Shown here: positions 1-10,176 of the stretch, piece after piece
How the letters are laid out: every line of letters starts with the position of its first letter
How positions within the stretch are numbered: position 1 is the stretch's first letter
Source of the DNA: Nelumbo lutea
Taxonomy: Eukaryota > Streptophyta > Magnoliopsida > Proteales > Nelumbonaceae
Assembly: GCA_022828595.1 (NCBI GenBank)
Contig: JAKGHH010000001.1
Coordinates: forward strand, 68,816,401 to 68,880,400
Reading direction: 5' to 3'
Length of the DNA stretch: 64,000 nucleotides
Made by a program: the position numbers and the translations under genes
Notes under the pieces: model-generated
What the model was told of the DNA's origin: nothing
Database searches by the model: none
The model's input: the letters and a program-made list of their open reading frames with translations, nothing else

Positions 1-197
1 TCCCTTTGCTTCGACTCCCTCCAGTTCCAGTTCATCCCTTTCTTCCAAGTGTGCATATTACTACTCCCTTGTCTTCTATACCCCCTGAACTGTCTCTTTC
101 TTCCTTACCCCCAAACCGTTCTTGTCCAGTTGTCCCTTGAATCACCTCCCACTTTTATGTTCTCCTTGTATTGCTTAATCATCTAGCTCCCCTACTT

Positions 198-611
198 TAG
201 CGGTGTCAATTGGACTGGATTTGGTATAATCCGATCCAGTCCAATGTGAGTTCATTATAAACGGACCAGGTCTAATTCAATCTAATGAATGTTTTGGATC
301 AATTTGGACCGGTCCAATTTAATGTCCGGACCATTCAATCTGTTCAAGTTCATTTTGATTTAGATTGGTTTCAACCCAAATCCAGTCCTTTGACACATAT
401 ATTGTTATCTTATATCAATGGATCAGGTATTGGTTTAATCCAACCCAATCCAATATAATTTTGTTACAGACGGACCAGGTCCAATCCAATCTAATAAATA
501 TTTTGGATCAGACTGATCCAATCCAATATATCTTGTTAGTCCATCGAATCTGTCCAAATTAATTTTGGATTGGATAGGATCCAATCCAAAACCAGTCCAT
601 TGACACCGTTA
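198..611. mobile_element. hAT-type MITE inside the copia remnant
   Basis: A 414 bp AT-rich element made largely of degenerate (CCAATCCAAT)-like repeats. Its ends are inverted repeats: TTAGCGGTGTCAATTGGACT on the left, and TAACGGTGTCAATGGACTGG when the right end is reverse-complemented. It is flanked by the direct repeat CCCTACT (191-197 and 612-618), seven exact bases of a probable 8 bp target duplication, which fits hAT elements. A relative lies at 8435-8972. It has no coding capacity. Confidence 0.75.
365..590. repeat. Internal repeats of the hAT MITE
   Basis: Within the MITE the motif 'GGACCAGGTC(T/C)AAT(C/T)CAATCTAAT(G/A)AAT' occurs twice, near 264-292 and 472-500, each followed by TTTTGGATCA. 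This suggests an internal duplication of about 208 bp. The long ORF in this stretch is a product of the repeats and is not a gene. Confidence 0.5.
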
Positions 612-2079
612 CCCTACTGGTATGTGCTCTAGAAGCCATTATGCATACCTCTCAACTTGTCCTTGTCCGGTCCCATCTCAATGTTTGCTTGGTCTCAAGA
701 TGGGACATGTTGAGCCACTGCTTTAATAGCCACAAGTTATCCTCTTCCTCAGGCCCTAGTTTCTCACTTTGCATCCCTTCTTATTGAGCCATCTTGCTTT
801 TTCCCAATCTGTATCAAGTATCCAAAGTGGCGTGAGGCTATGGGCCAAGAGTTTGATGCGCTAACGGGAAGTGGTATTGCGAGATTTTACCTAATGACCC
901 ACATATAAATGTTGTTAGATCTAAATGGGTCTATGGCTTAAACATAATGTTGATGTCTCTCTATAGAAGTGCATGCAAGGCCAGGCTTATTTCTCAAGGA
1001 TTCAATTAGAAACTTGGGAAACTTTTATTCTTATTCTTAAATTTACTACCATTTGGCTTGTGTTTAGCCTTGCATTCACTTGGAACAGGTCCATAAAGAA
1101 ATTAGACATCTCTAGTGCCTTTTTACATGGAGATCTTGTAAAAATTTTTTATATAAAGCAACCTAAAGGTTTTGTTGATCTTCAATTTCACAAATATGTA
1201 TGCAAACTTAAAAAGGCCTTCTGTGGTCTTAAACAAGCTTCATAGGCTTGATTTGGGATTTGTTTTAGCTTAGGCCAATCCATCATTGTTTTTATATCAA
1301 CATGGTGATGCTATTATTTTTCTTTTAGTATATGTTGATATACTTGCTACTGGTAATTCTACTATAGCTCTCTCTTAATTTGCTCTCTTGTTGAAGCCCT
1401 TGCCATCAAAGACCTGGGATGCTTGCACTGCCTCCTCAATCTTGAAATTCATTGATATGATGCCAATCTTGAAGTTCATTGATATGATGATGTTATTCAA
1501 CTATCTAAAAAAATATACATAATAGATCTCTTATAAGTGCAAGATGGATGGTGTAAAACTAGTTTCCACTCCTATAGCCTCGAAGACCGATGGCTCGCCC
1601 CTATTGGATCCTTTAGAGTATTGTAGCATGGTGGGTGCTTTGCAATATGCTTCACTCGGCCTAAGATATCATTTGTAGTAAATAAACCCTGCTAGTTCCT
1701 TCAAAAACCTATTGATGTGCAATGGGGCTTTGTTAAGTGTATACTTAGGTATTTGAAGGGGATCATTGATTTTGTGCTTGAGTTTATGTTTTCCATTACT
1801 AAATGTTTTTTGTTCAATTATTAGACATTAATATTTTGTGTTGAATTGAATTGTTAAACATTGATGTGGTTATAATTTTAATAGAACTTGTCTATATGCT
1901 TTTGTATGTTGACTATTATGTATTATTCTGTTATATTGAATTTTTGTATAGTATTTCTATGCATATCGTAATTTTCTTCTTTGTGTGTATGCAAGGCATA
2001 TCTCGATACGCTATGAGTTTTTTATATTTTAAACCTTGATTTATGATATCACAAGTTAATAATTGAACTGCTGATTCAC

Positions 2080-2962
2080 TAAAAAAAAAGTGATTCCATT
2101 ATGAACTAAATTGGTGTTTATTTAGGAAAAACAAAAAGTTTCTTCACAAGATTATCTAGTGATGGGTGTATTTCGCCCAGGTTGAATTGCCACATGGAGG
2201 TTGATGTGGCCGAAGACCTGGCCATGAGTTCAGCCAGATTGGCAACGCAGAGCACCATTGTACATTAGAGGAAACAACAACAATGCACATTGAGAACCTT
2301 TGACTAAGAGGGGCATGTGGCAAACGATGGGCTTTGCATGGCCTCCCACGATAAGGAGCATGGAATTGCCCTAAAGCCTCGATTGAAGGCTACTCCAACG
2401 CATGCCATGTGTCCCAAAAAGTGAGGAGAACCACATCATCCTCTTATGGATATTTAAAGGCACGTTGCATGAGGTATTATCTTCTTCCATTCTCTACATT
2501 TTAGCCTTCTCACTCTCTTACTCTTCATCTCTGTTCGGTTAAAAATAATACGTTCTTAGCAGCTTGGCCTAACTGACATCTTTTCTGTCTTATTGACTTG
2601 AACATTAGAGTTCTCTTTCCCAAGAAACCACATTAGGGCCTTTGACTTCGGCTTTTGTAGGTTGTTGGACTCTCTTTAGTTCGTCATGCACAGTTTGTCC
2701 ATCGCACCACACCCATCTTGGTTCATCCACCCCAATTCAAATAGCATCAACATCATTCGTAGTCAATTTCGTCGTGAAAGCTAATAAGCTTGGAAATAAG
2801 GTCTGAATTTGTAGTAATTGAGCATCTACACACTGTCCTCTTCACTGCTCTTGCGGCACAAGTTACTAAAAAGAAAAATAAAAAAGTGGTTCTATTATGA
2901 AACTAAATTGATTTTTATTCAGGAAAAATAAAAAAAAAAGTTTCTTTACAAGATTATCTAGT
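2080..2962 (+). repeat. LTR-like block (2160-2860) between ~80 bp direct repeats
   Basis: An imperfect direct repeat of about 80 bp stands at 2088-2160 and again at 2884-2962; both copies end in AAGATTATCTAGT. Between them lies about 700 bp of more GC-rich, LTR-like sequence. It starts TGATG at 2160 and ends near GGCACA at 2860. A TATA-like ATATTTAAAGG lies at about 2448-2458, followed by a pyrimidine-rich leader. No ORF, primer site or polypurine tract is visible. A solo LTR with a duplicated flank is the best guess. It could also be an unrelated insertion between tandem repeats. Confidence 0.4.
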
Positions 2963-3820
2963 ATTACAAATTATATTTTAGCAAATAGTTATTATGCAGG
3001 GAAAAAATATTTTATTCATGTTCAGATTAATTAAAATCAATCTCATTAATTAGTAACATATAATAGTGGAACTGTTAACCGCAATATATAACAATATCCA
3101 TGTCCAATAAACAGGAAGCATGTGGCAATTGATCGTTACCCAGCAAGCGATCCTCTTTCTTTTAGGTTGAACTTTTCCTTTTATTCCACTCTTTTAACCC
3201 CATTGATAAAGATATGACAACTGATGCAGTTGATACTTTCTCAATATGGGTTGGTAGGTTTTTGCATAAGCTCATTTTTGCATGGTATAGAAGTAAGGGA
3301 ATAAGTGAATAACAGTTGGAATCATCGATTCTCGGAATTTGGAAACTTCCTTCACCAAACAGATTTCTGCATTTTGTAGTAGTAAACTGGAAATGACAAG
3401 TGGGTCGGAAAGCACTTAAATGGTGCTATTATCGTAAAAAACGGTGTTAATTCAGAATAACATAGGTCCTTTCCTCAATAGAATTTGAAACGCTATTTGG
3501 TTAATTCATTTATTAAATAAATGTTTATTTCGATTCATGTGAGAATCATATACTGGGTAATTTTTTTAATGTCTCTTCAACATCAAGGCAAAATTTTCAT
3601 TATTCAGCTTTATATAGTTCCCAACTCCCAAGGGCGTCTAAATGAATGATGACCCATTTTGGAAATGAAAATTCATTTCCTTAAATTAAAGTTGCTAAAG
3701 TGGATGTTACGATCATTCAAGCGCGCGTTCTTCAAGTCAAGTCTATCTGATCCGAGGCTGAATTATATGTTTTGGGTTCGGCAAACCAAAAAACTTAATT
3801 TCATTGCTTACATAGAGAGG
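2963..3820. other. No recognisable gene
   Basis: AT-rich intergenic sequence. The short ORF at 3659-3847 has no recognisable motif and overlaps the end of the coding-like segment on the opposite strand. I see no RNA gene or clear repeat here. Confidence 0.5.
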
Positions 3821-3995
3821 TTACAAAGCTCCTCTGGGGAAGGATGAGTGCAAAATAATTTTTTCATCCAAATCCGGAGGTTCATCGTTAAATTCCAGCA
3901 GACTGTGCTCAGACAATCTAGCCCTAGAAGACCCATGATCATCATTTGGTAAACAGGGAGAGCTTGAGAATTTTCTTTGTTGCCGATTAGAATTC
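3821..3995 (-). pseudogene. Possible terminal coding exon of an unknown gene
   Basis: On the minus strand a good acceptor (TTTGTGCAG at 3996-4004) is followed by an open frame of 57 codons ending in TAA at 3821-3823. The peptide is Ser- and acid-rich (it contains EFNDEPPDLDEK and ends FPRGAL) and resembles the C-terminal tail of a regulatory protein. I do not recognise the family. The coding-like stretches at 4270-4585 on the same strand could be upstream exons of the same broken gene. The evidence is only the acceptor plus sensible composition, so it may be chance. Confidence 0.25.
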
Positions 3996-4269
3996 CTGCA
4001 CAAATGCAACCACATCATACTGCACGTACTGTTGCCCAGTATTTTTGGAAGAAGAATTAATGCATCTGCCCCTGCTGCTTTATATGAGGGTTCATTTGGG
4101 ACAACACATTTCTCACCTCCTCTACATCTTCATTTTAAGAAATTCTTCTTTTTATTGTAGTAGTTCATGAATCATGACGTATAGCGTCTGGTGTAGTCAG
4201 TTCCGGCCCTTCTGCATGCATCCTTCAACCATTCGATACTGTTCCATTTTCGGCGCTGTTTAACCATTA

Positions 4270-4585
4270 TGCATGTCGCCATCTTTCAGCAACCACGTAC
4301 ATCTGCTCCTCGCGTTTCACCCACTCTTCCATCTGTTGTTCAATACATTGAATGCTTTGTGCATGGTTGTTGGAGTACGTATAGTTTCTCTAGTTGCAGC
4401 TGTAAAGTTTTAACAAAAGACTCTTTATCCCATTTGAGGCTCAGGTTGTCTTTCACCTTCCCAAGTTTAGAAATCACCACATTAGAATAGAAAGCTGCAT
4501 TACCATTCATGTTAGCAAGCTGATCAATTCTGTTCAACAATATGTTCACAATCTTCTTTATCTGTCCAAAAGGGTTGAAAAACAA
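4270..4585 (-). pseudogene. Possible decayed coding fragment, minus strand
   Basis: The minus strand holds an open frame with helix-forming composition (IKKIVNILLNRIDQLANMN ... LKWDKESFVKTLQLQLEKL). It ends in a stop near 4340. A second frame takes over without a stop and has coiled-coil character (IEQQMEEWVKREEQMYVVAERW) down to about 4270. Two adjacent frames with similar amphipathic composition suggest one coding exon broken by a frameshift. I do not recognise the protein family. It may belong with the terminal-exon candidate at 3821-3995. Confidence 0.25.
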
Positions 4586-4599
4586 ATGATTTTTTTTCT

Positions 4600-5835
4600 T
4601 GTATACGGGACAGTGTGTCTATACTTGCCCAAGTATGGTGGCCTGGTGGGAGTTATTATTTAAAGAAACACATTTGGGCTGCAGACGGGCTTCTATATTT
4701 CTATATATATATTTCTATATATATATATATATATTTGGTTGAAAGTGTTTTCTTTCGTTGTACTTGGTGTTAATTCATTCCTTCACTATTAATTGAGCAA
4801 TTAAATTTAATGTAAAAGATTTTGGGAGATATTAATTATATTTGGTTGATGTAGTCATATATAACATTACTAGTAGATAAATAGATAGAGAGAGAGATAT
4901 AGAGGGAGAAAGAGAGATTTTAATTTGTTAGATAAGAGTAGCTTGAAATTTGTTTGTTAAGTTTGTGGATCTGATGATTATTCAAGTATTGATTTCCCTT
5001 TGTTGCTTTTTCCTTCATCTTTGATTGGTTGTGTACTTGAGTAAGATGGAATTTAAAACTATTATTATATTAATTTAGGCAGTATACCAAATTATGAAGT
5101 TATTGAATATATATAATATTGAAAATGCATGTGTGTTGGATCCTGAAAAGTGATGGATACTTTGTACCCTACAATTAAACATTAGTGTGACATAATTTAA
5201 ACATATTAAGAAGATAGTTGTCATTTTGAATGCGGTTGTATTGATGTTTTCTTGTTGACATTTTGGACAACTAAAAATTACACTTGATTCAATTGCTTTC
5301 TTTTTGCAATTTTGCAAGCCTTGCACCAAAATCTATAGTCAACATCAATAAATGTGATACATGCAAAGATATGGTATCTTATTTTTTGATTGTTTTTTTT
5401 TTTTGGTTGTATTAATGTTTTGAATACGGCAAGGCTTGTATGTTTTTCTAATGATATTTCTTGGGCTGATGAAGTAGTAATTTTTTGTTGTTTGAATTTC
5501 TTAATTGCTTATTCGTTTTGATCAAACCTACAGTAATAATTTTTTTTTTAGTTTTTTTTTTAAATATAATCTAAATTTTATATAGATATAAGTTTGCACT
5601 TTGATATGTACGAACATTGCTAGGTAAAAGTTCTATAATGCATGGATTTTAATTTATGTCTTCAACTTCTTCATTTCATCGAGCAAGGATTGCCCTCCTA
5701 ATTATATTTATTTTATTTTTATATTATTGTTTTTGTTATTTTTCCATAGAACCCCATTTGTTTATTTTTGATTTTTTTAAATTTTTTTATGTTTTAAATT
5801 TCCTTACAAAGACCCTGAAGAAAATAGCCAACAGT
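4600..5835. other. AT-rich spacer with TA microsatellite
   Basis: Mostly AT-rich intergenic DNA. A TA/TTTC microsatellite lies at about 4700-4735 and a GA-rich tract at 4887-4917. The minus-strand ORF at 5075-5329 contains a CPKC pair that faintly recalls an RPA-like zinc finger, but no further support was found. Nothing else is recognisable. Confidence 0.5.
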
Positions 5836-5840
5836 AGAGA

Positions 5841-6000
5841 TCGGATCTGCTCCTCACACTTGGTGACTTGCAGGCGCCTCACACGCACACCTGACCATGC
5901 ATTGGGAACATCTTTCGTACTTATACTTATTAGTTATTATTCATGGGAATGTTCACAAGATGTGCCTGTGAGGCGCCTGTTTGTGAGGAGCAGATTCCGC
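5841..6000. mobile_element. Fold-back (hairpin) element, copy 1
   Basis: About 160 bp that folds on itself. The left arm has GATCTGCTCCTCACAC, then CAGGCGCCTCACA and GGGAACATC. The reverse complement of the right arm gives GAATCTGCTCCTCACA, CAGGCGCCTCACA and GAACATTCCC in the same order. It resembles the hairpins at 38586-38717, 38926-39117 and 39135-39195, which share the TATTGGGAACAT...ATGTTCCCAATA stem. No ORF is present. Confidence 0.6.
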
Positions 6001-6960
6001 TTCCCAACAATATGCTCCCAATGATGATTTTTGACCACCCGCAACTCTAGTCTCATATCTCGTGCTCAGCACGGATTTTTGAGAATGACAAGCAACATCC
6101 CATACAAGTGGTAAACTCAGTGCTAAAGCATCACATGGAGCATCCATCTCCCCAACCTTTGCAACACTATCAACGTCAGCCACAGCATAATAACCTTCCC
6201 ACTTTGTTTACTGATGGCTCTGGCCTTTGCTTTGGAGCACTGTATGACCTCACCTTTGCCTTGAACGAACAGTGCATCAGTGATTTCCGGGGAAGAAAAG
6301 ATGCCTGCGCTGGTAGGGTTACGTAGCTCATAAAGGCTAGGATGAGTTTTACAGTAAAAGAACTTAAAATCATTGAGATCATCAACCAAACCCTTAATTC
6401 CAACGCTCAGATTAAGCCCAAGTCAAAGGAACCTCAGAGCAGATGCAGCAATACAAGCGGATCCAGAGATCAGAAACCCTAGCACAAGTGAGACTAATCA
6501 CGAAGAGAACAGCGAGGATCGGGTTTCTCAAATCAGCTAACAAAGAATTCGAGGGAGGGGGCAAAAATCAAGATCGACCCCCCAAGAAACAAGATCTATC
6601 AGCCGGATGTTAATATAAACGGTCGATCGATCTATGAAATAGAAATGAGCAGCACAACATATCGACTGAATAATCGAAACCAAATACGAAAGAAACCAGA
6701 TATCAGAATAGAGAAGATACTTAGCTGATCAAATCTGCCAACAGAGCGAGAGACAGAATGGCGGAGAAACCGGAGAACCTTAGAAAGCGAAGAAAAGAAA
6801 GAAGAAATATCAAGCAAGATGATAGAGAGCGAATGGAAGCGAAGGCCATCCCGTTATTCACGTGCGGATACCCTACCCTATCCTGCGGGAAGAAAAGGCC
6901 ACGTCGTCTTGAAGAAAAGGTTTTGCACTCTACATATTTGAATTTATACTCCTTCGTTTA
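6001..6960 (-). other. Possible 5' leader and first exon of an unidentified minus-strand gene
   Basis: Read on the minus strand, this looks like the 5' end of a plant gene. It has a pyrimidine-rich leader (about 6740-6860), a possible donor (AA/GTATCT, about 6722), a T-rich intron-like stretch, and CTAGGGTTT followed by an AAGGGTTTGG context. An open frame from an ATG at 6387-6389 runs through VDDLNDFKFFYCKTHPSLYE. It could splice at an AAG/GTTATT donor near 6199. An open frame at 6183-5953 (starting ADVDSVAKVGEMD) follows. I do not recognise the product. The fold-back element at 5841-6000 lies where the gene would continue, so this may be an orphan 5' fragment. Confidence 0.25.
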
Positions 6961-7265
6961 ATCCCCCCCTCTCTCTCTCTCTCGTCCCTCGTCCGGATCT
7001 GTTCTTACAAAATACCTCTTACGCCGACCTTACAATACATCTCAACCATACTTGTCAAAAAAACCGGACTGTTAAAAAAAGTTACTTAGTTTGTGGTAAT
7101 GTCAAACGGATGCGGACTTTACCGTAACTTATCTTAATATTATATTCTTTAATTTTCTAATATTTACTTGTATAGCAATTGTCCCTGGTAGTGGTGTGGT
7201 GTTTCTGGTGAAGAGGTTCAGTTGGATAAGAAATTAAGAGTTTCTGCAACAGACAAGGAAGAACA

Positions 7266-9785
7266 ATGCCATCATTTTCGCTTGGGATATTGCTGCTTGC
7301 CCTTCTCTTTCTACTGCTAATTTCACGTAAATCAGGTAAAGTATCTCTTACCCATTTGATTTTCTCATTTCTCTTGGTGCATACGCAGTCCAAATTAAGC
7401 CACAATCTCTCTGTTTACACTTTAGAGGGAAAACAAGTGACTCTGTGGAGATTCAGAGGGTTCTAAGGTTTTCTTATTACGCACCCAAGAAATCTGTAGA
7501 CTTCATTGATGCTTCTGGATCTTTTCTTTTTCTATTCTCCTATTTTCCTGTTTAGTTCTAAGATGGGTAATAAGTTTAGTTTATACTTGAAGAAATTCCG
7601 TACAAGTGTATAATTTAATGGATTTGATGAAACTCTTCCTTTTTCTTACCCATTTTGTCATGGCTGTATTTGAGATTAAAAGGCTGTCTTCAAAAAGAAA
7701 CTTGAATCTTCAACCAACTTACCGTTTTCTTCCTCTCTGTCTTTTGATTGGTTGCTAGTTGGATGGAGCTATGAAGTTGAGATCACTGAATCAACCCAGA
7801 AATTAAAATGCACATTAATTTCGCTTGTCCCCAACTTTCTTCCTTTCTGCTGCCTTGACTCTCTGAACATACTTTGCTTCAAATATTGTTTTGATATACT
7901 GCTCCGTCTTGATTTGAGAAATACTAGGTGCACAGTTTGAGCACTGGTTCATAGCTGATGAACAGACAACGGATGATGAGCTGCAGAAGGCCCTTGATTG
8001 GGCTTGTGGGAAAGGCGGTGCTGATTGCAGCAAGATACAGGTGAACCAGCCATGCTATCTCCCAAACACTGTGAAGGACCACGCCTCCTACGCATTCAAC
8101 AACTACTATCAGAAGTTCAAGAACAAAGGGGGATCCTGTTACTTCAATGGTGCTGCTATGATCACAGAGCTTGACCCAAGTAAGAACAGGATCAAATTCC
8201 TTTCTTCTCTCTCTACTCTCTCTTTCCAGCTAGATCTGTGGCTGTGTGGCATTATTCTCCAGACCCCTTGTCATATGTCCAGTGCACGCGCTTTGCTTAA
8301 TATTGCTTTGACATCATGGGTGCTTCTAATTACAACTCCAGCCTAGCTAGGATCCAATCAGATGGTTATGCCCGATAGGTCCATCACCACATGGGATGGC
8401 TTAAGAGTCAAGTTTTAATGATCTGACCGAACAGTTAGGGGTGTCAATTGGACCGCAATTGGTCCAATCCGATCCAATCCAATATTAGTCCATTACATAT
8501 GGATCAGATCCCAATCCAATTCGATGAATACTCTCTACCATTTTGTACCAGTCTAATTCAATAGATGGTTCTAACCCAAACTTGATACGTGTATTCTTAT
8601 CGATATTATTCAATCCAATCTAATAAATATTTTAGACCAAGGTTTTAAAAACCGACTTAGAATCAGAATCATCTGTTCTAGCCACCAGTTTCTAGGTCGA
8701 CGGTTTGACCATTTAATTTGACCACCCAGGTTAACGGGTTGTTGATCAATTCAATGATTTTAATTAGAGACCAGGTGGATTTAGGGTAAAATAAAACTAG
8801 TTGTTTGGACAGTTTCTGAGCAAAAAGATCTGATCGTCCAGGTCAACGGCGATTAAAAAATATTGTTTTAGACCATTAAGTGTGAATTGGTTCAATTAGT
8901 TAGTTCAATCCGTCCAAATTAAAATTGATTTGGACCGGATCCGACCCAAATCCGATCCGTTGATACGCCTAACTGAACTGATCCATCTTTTTGCCTTGGG
9001 TGATCTCTTTAACTCCTTCTATTAAGGTCGGCGTGGGACCCCAATCCATTCAGCCCGGATTCGTCGGAGGTAATTGCTCTGCATCATCACATGGAAATGA
9101 GTAAACAAGGCAAATGCATGTGCCTAGAAAGTGCAGCTCATGTGTGTCATTGGTGCCAAGCAACGTTCTGCGGTATTATTGAAGGTTTAATAATTAAAGG
9201 GTAAAATACAAAAACCTAAAAACCTTTCTTATAGTTTTATTTTAATAAATAATTTTTTAATTTTTGCGAAATTAGATACAAACCTTTCATCTGTCACCAT
9301 TTTAGATAGAAATACATCAGTTTAACGTTTTTCATATAAAAAGGTGATAGAAAAGAAGTCTTATCGAATTTCTCAAAAGTTAAGGAGAGAGATTTGTTAA
9401 AATAAAATTATAGGAGAAATTTTTATGATTATTATTTTATCAGGAAATTTTACCCAAAATCAAATGAGAGTTTTTCGACTTTTTAGATGCTCAGAGTGTC
9501 AGAGGTGGCATTTGATTAATATTTTAGAAATAAGCAACCACTGTTAAAGGAAGAACTCAAAACGTAGAAACTGATCCACGCATGTGGTCCATTCGAGACT
9601 TACTGGCTCATCTCATGGTAGAGAAGTCTGGAGATGATAACAGATAACCTGGCTCCTTCTGCAACCATTGAATGTTGACTGGATGTTGTGACTATTTATT
9701 TCTTTTTTGTTTTCTTTTTCATCTTTAGCAATACTGTATTATGTTTTCAGGTCATGGCTCATGCCGGTTTGAGTATCTTCCCTGA
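7266..9785 (+). CDS. Secreted X8/CBM43-domain protein (three exons)
   Basis: Three exons splice in frame to 118 residues: 7266-7335, 7928-8179 and 9751-9785. The donors are G/GTAAAG and A/GTAAGA; the acceptors are CTAG/GTGCA and TTTTCAG/GTCATG. Residues 1-20 are a hydrophobic signal peptide. Residues 25-115 are one X8 (CBM43) domain with the family landmarks ADEQTTDDELQ, WACGKGGADCSKIQ, QPCYLPNT, HASYAFNNYYQ, GGSCYF and HGSC. The X8 domain binds beta-1,3-glucan (callose) in the cell wall or at plasmodesmata. This gene belongs to the short single-domain group, with no glucanase domain and no evident GPI tail. X8 domains normally have six disulfide cysteines. Five are present here (50, 57, 66, 94, 112), and the first, in the usual W-C-[VI]-A-D motif, is Phe31. 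A donor at 7327 would also keep frame and drop three residues (KSG). Confidence 0.88.
8435..8972. mobile_element. hAT-type MITE in X8 intron 2, split by another MITE
   Basis: The left terminus is TTAGGGGTGTCAATTGGA. The reverse complement of the right terminus is TTAGGCGTATCAACGGAT. The interior has the same CCAATCCAAT-type sequence as the copy at 198-611, including AATCCAATCTAATAAATATTTT just before the nested insertion. The flanks CCGAACAG and CTGAACTG match at six of eight positions, compatible with an old 8 bp target duplication. No coding capacity. Confidence 0.65.
8640..8865. mobile_element. Mutator-type MITE (GGTTTTAAAA family) nested in the hAT MITE
   Basis: The direct repeat TTTTAGACCA (8630-8639 and 8866-8875) flanks a 226 bp element. 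This is a 9-10 bp target duplication, as Mutator-like elements make. The left end is AGGTTTTAAAAACCGAC. The right end, reverse-complemented, is similar but degenerate (TTTTTTAATCGCCGTTGAC). The internal GGTTGTTGATCAATTCAATG is shared with 62689-62963 and, more weakly, with 25362-25640. Confidence 0.65.
9198..9473. mobile_element. Fold-back MITE in X8 intron 2
   Basis: Starts GGGTAAAATACAAAAACC and ends TTTTACCC. The left-arm motif CTTATAGTTTTATTTTAA is matched by the right arm read in reverse (CCTATAATTTTATTTTAAC). The whole 276 bp can form one imperfect hairpin. The class is not assignable from termini alone. Confidence 0.55.
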
Positions 9786-10176
9786 TCCAGAGTTGGAAGG
9801 ACCTCCAGCAGTGAACCGAGCTTCAAATGATAATCTCCTTCATTTATAAATTTGCATATTCACTCCCCATTTACTCTGCTATACCAGTCTTTTCTTTTTG
9901 TTTTTCTCAATTTTAACATTGTTACAAATTGGGGTTTTCCGGGTGCGAACAAATTTGCAAATTATTTTTCCTTTTTTCTTCCTGTGGGGAAGAACCTCAT
10001 AAAAGAAGATTGAAATAGTTTAAATTCAAAACAGAAATATGTGTACAAACTGCTAAAATCAAAAGTTTCCATTTGGCTGGGTGTGATTTCATCATCACAA
10101 TGATAATTGGAAGTGTAATTCATTAGACCAGGGGATTGCGCATGATCATGGATAATAATAACTGTTTTTTTTTTTT

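Larger units (their letters stand above)
1..1800 (+). mobile_element. Ty1/copia retrotransposon remnant (linker, RT, RNase H), degenerate
   Basis: Conceptual translation gives scattered copia pol motifs with stops and frameshifts. A Ser/Pro-rich linker lies before the RT at 1-190 and resumes after 618. Near 825-860 there is a WREAM-type RT entry. At 1105-1243 an ORF carries the SAFLHGDL and CGLKQAS motifs typical of copia RT. Near 1325 the YVDD catalytic box reads YVDI. At 1590-1680 a DGSPLLDP...GALQYAS block marks the region between RT and RNase H, followed by an ILRYLKG block at 1738-1760. A hAT-type MITE interrupts the linker at 198-611. No LTR is visible: the left part lies outside the window and the right end fades after about 1800. 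It cannot encode an active protein. Confidence 0.85.
8180..9750 (+). other. Intron 2 of the X8 gene (1571 bp), loaded with MITEs
   Basis: GT at 8180 and AG at 9750 bound the intron. Besides unique sequence it contains a hAT-type MITE (8435-8972) with a second MITE inside it (8640-8865), and an A/T-rich fold-back element at 9198-9473. The element-free intron would be about 0.75 kb. Confidence 0.8.

Noticed and set aside
365..562. 65-codon ORF rich in Gln, Ile and Asn
   Set aside because: It is a translation of the CCAATCCAAT-type interior of a MITE; composition and repeats explain it.
5075..5329. Minus-strand ORF with a CPKC pair, faintly like an RPA/Helitron zinc finger
   Set aside because: Only one Cys pair is convincing, the first Cys of the second pair is missing, and no neighbouring RPA or helicase sequence was found.
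7157..7405. 82-codon minus-strand ORF over X8 exon 1
   Set aside because: It is a shadow of the X8 exon and intron on the opposite strand.
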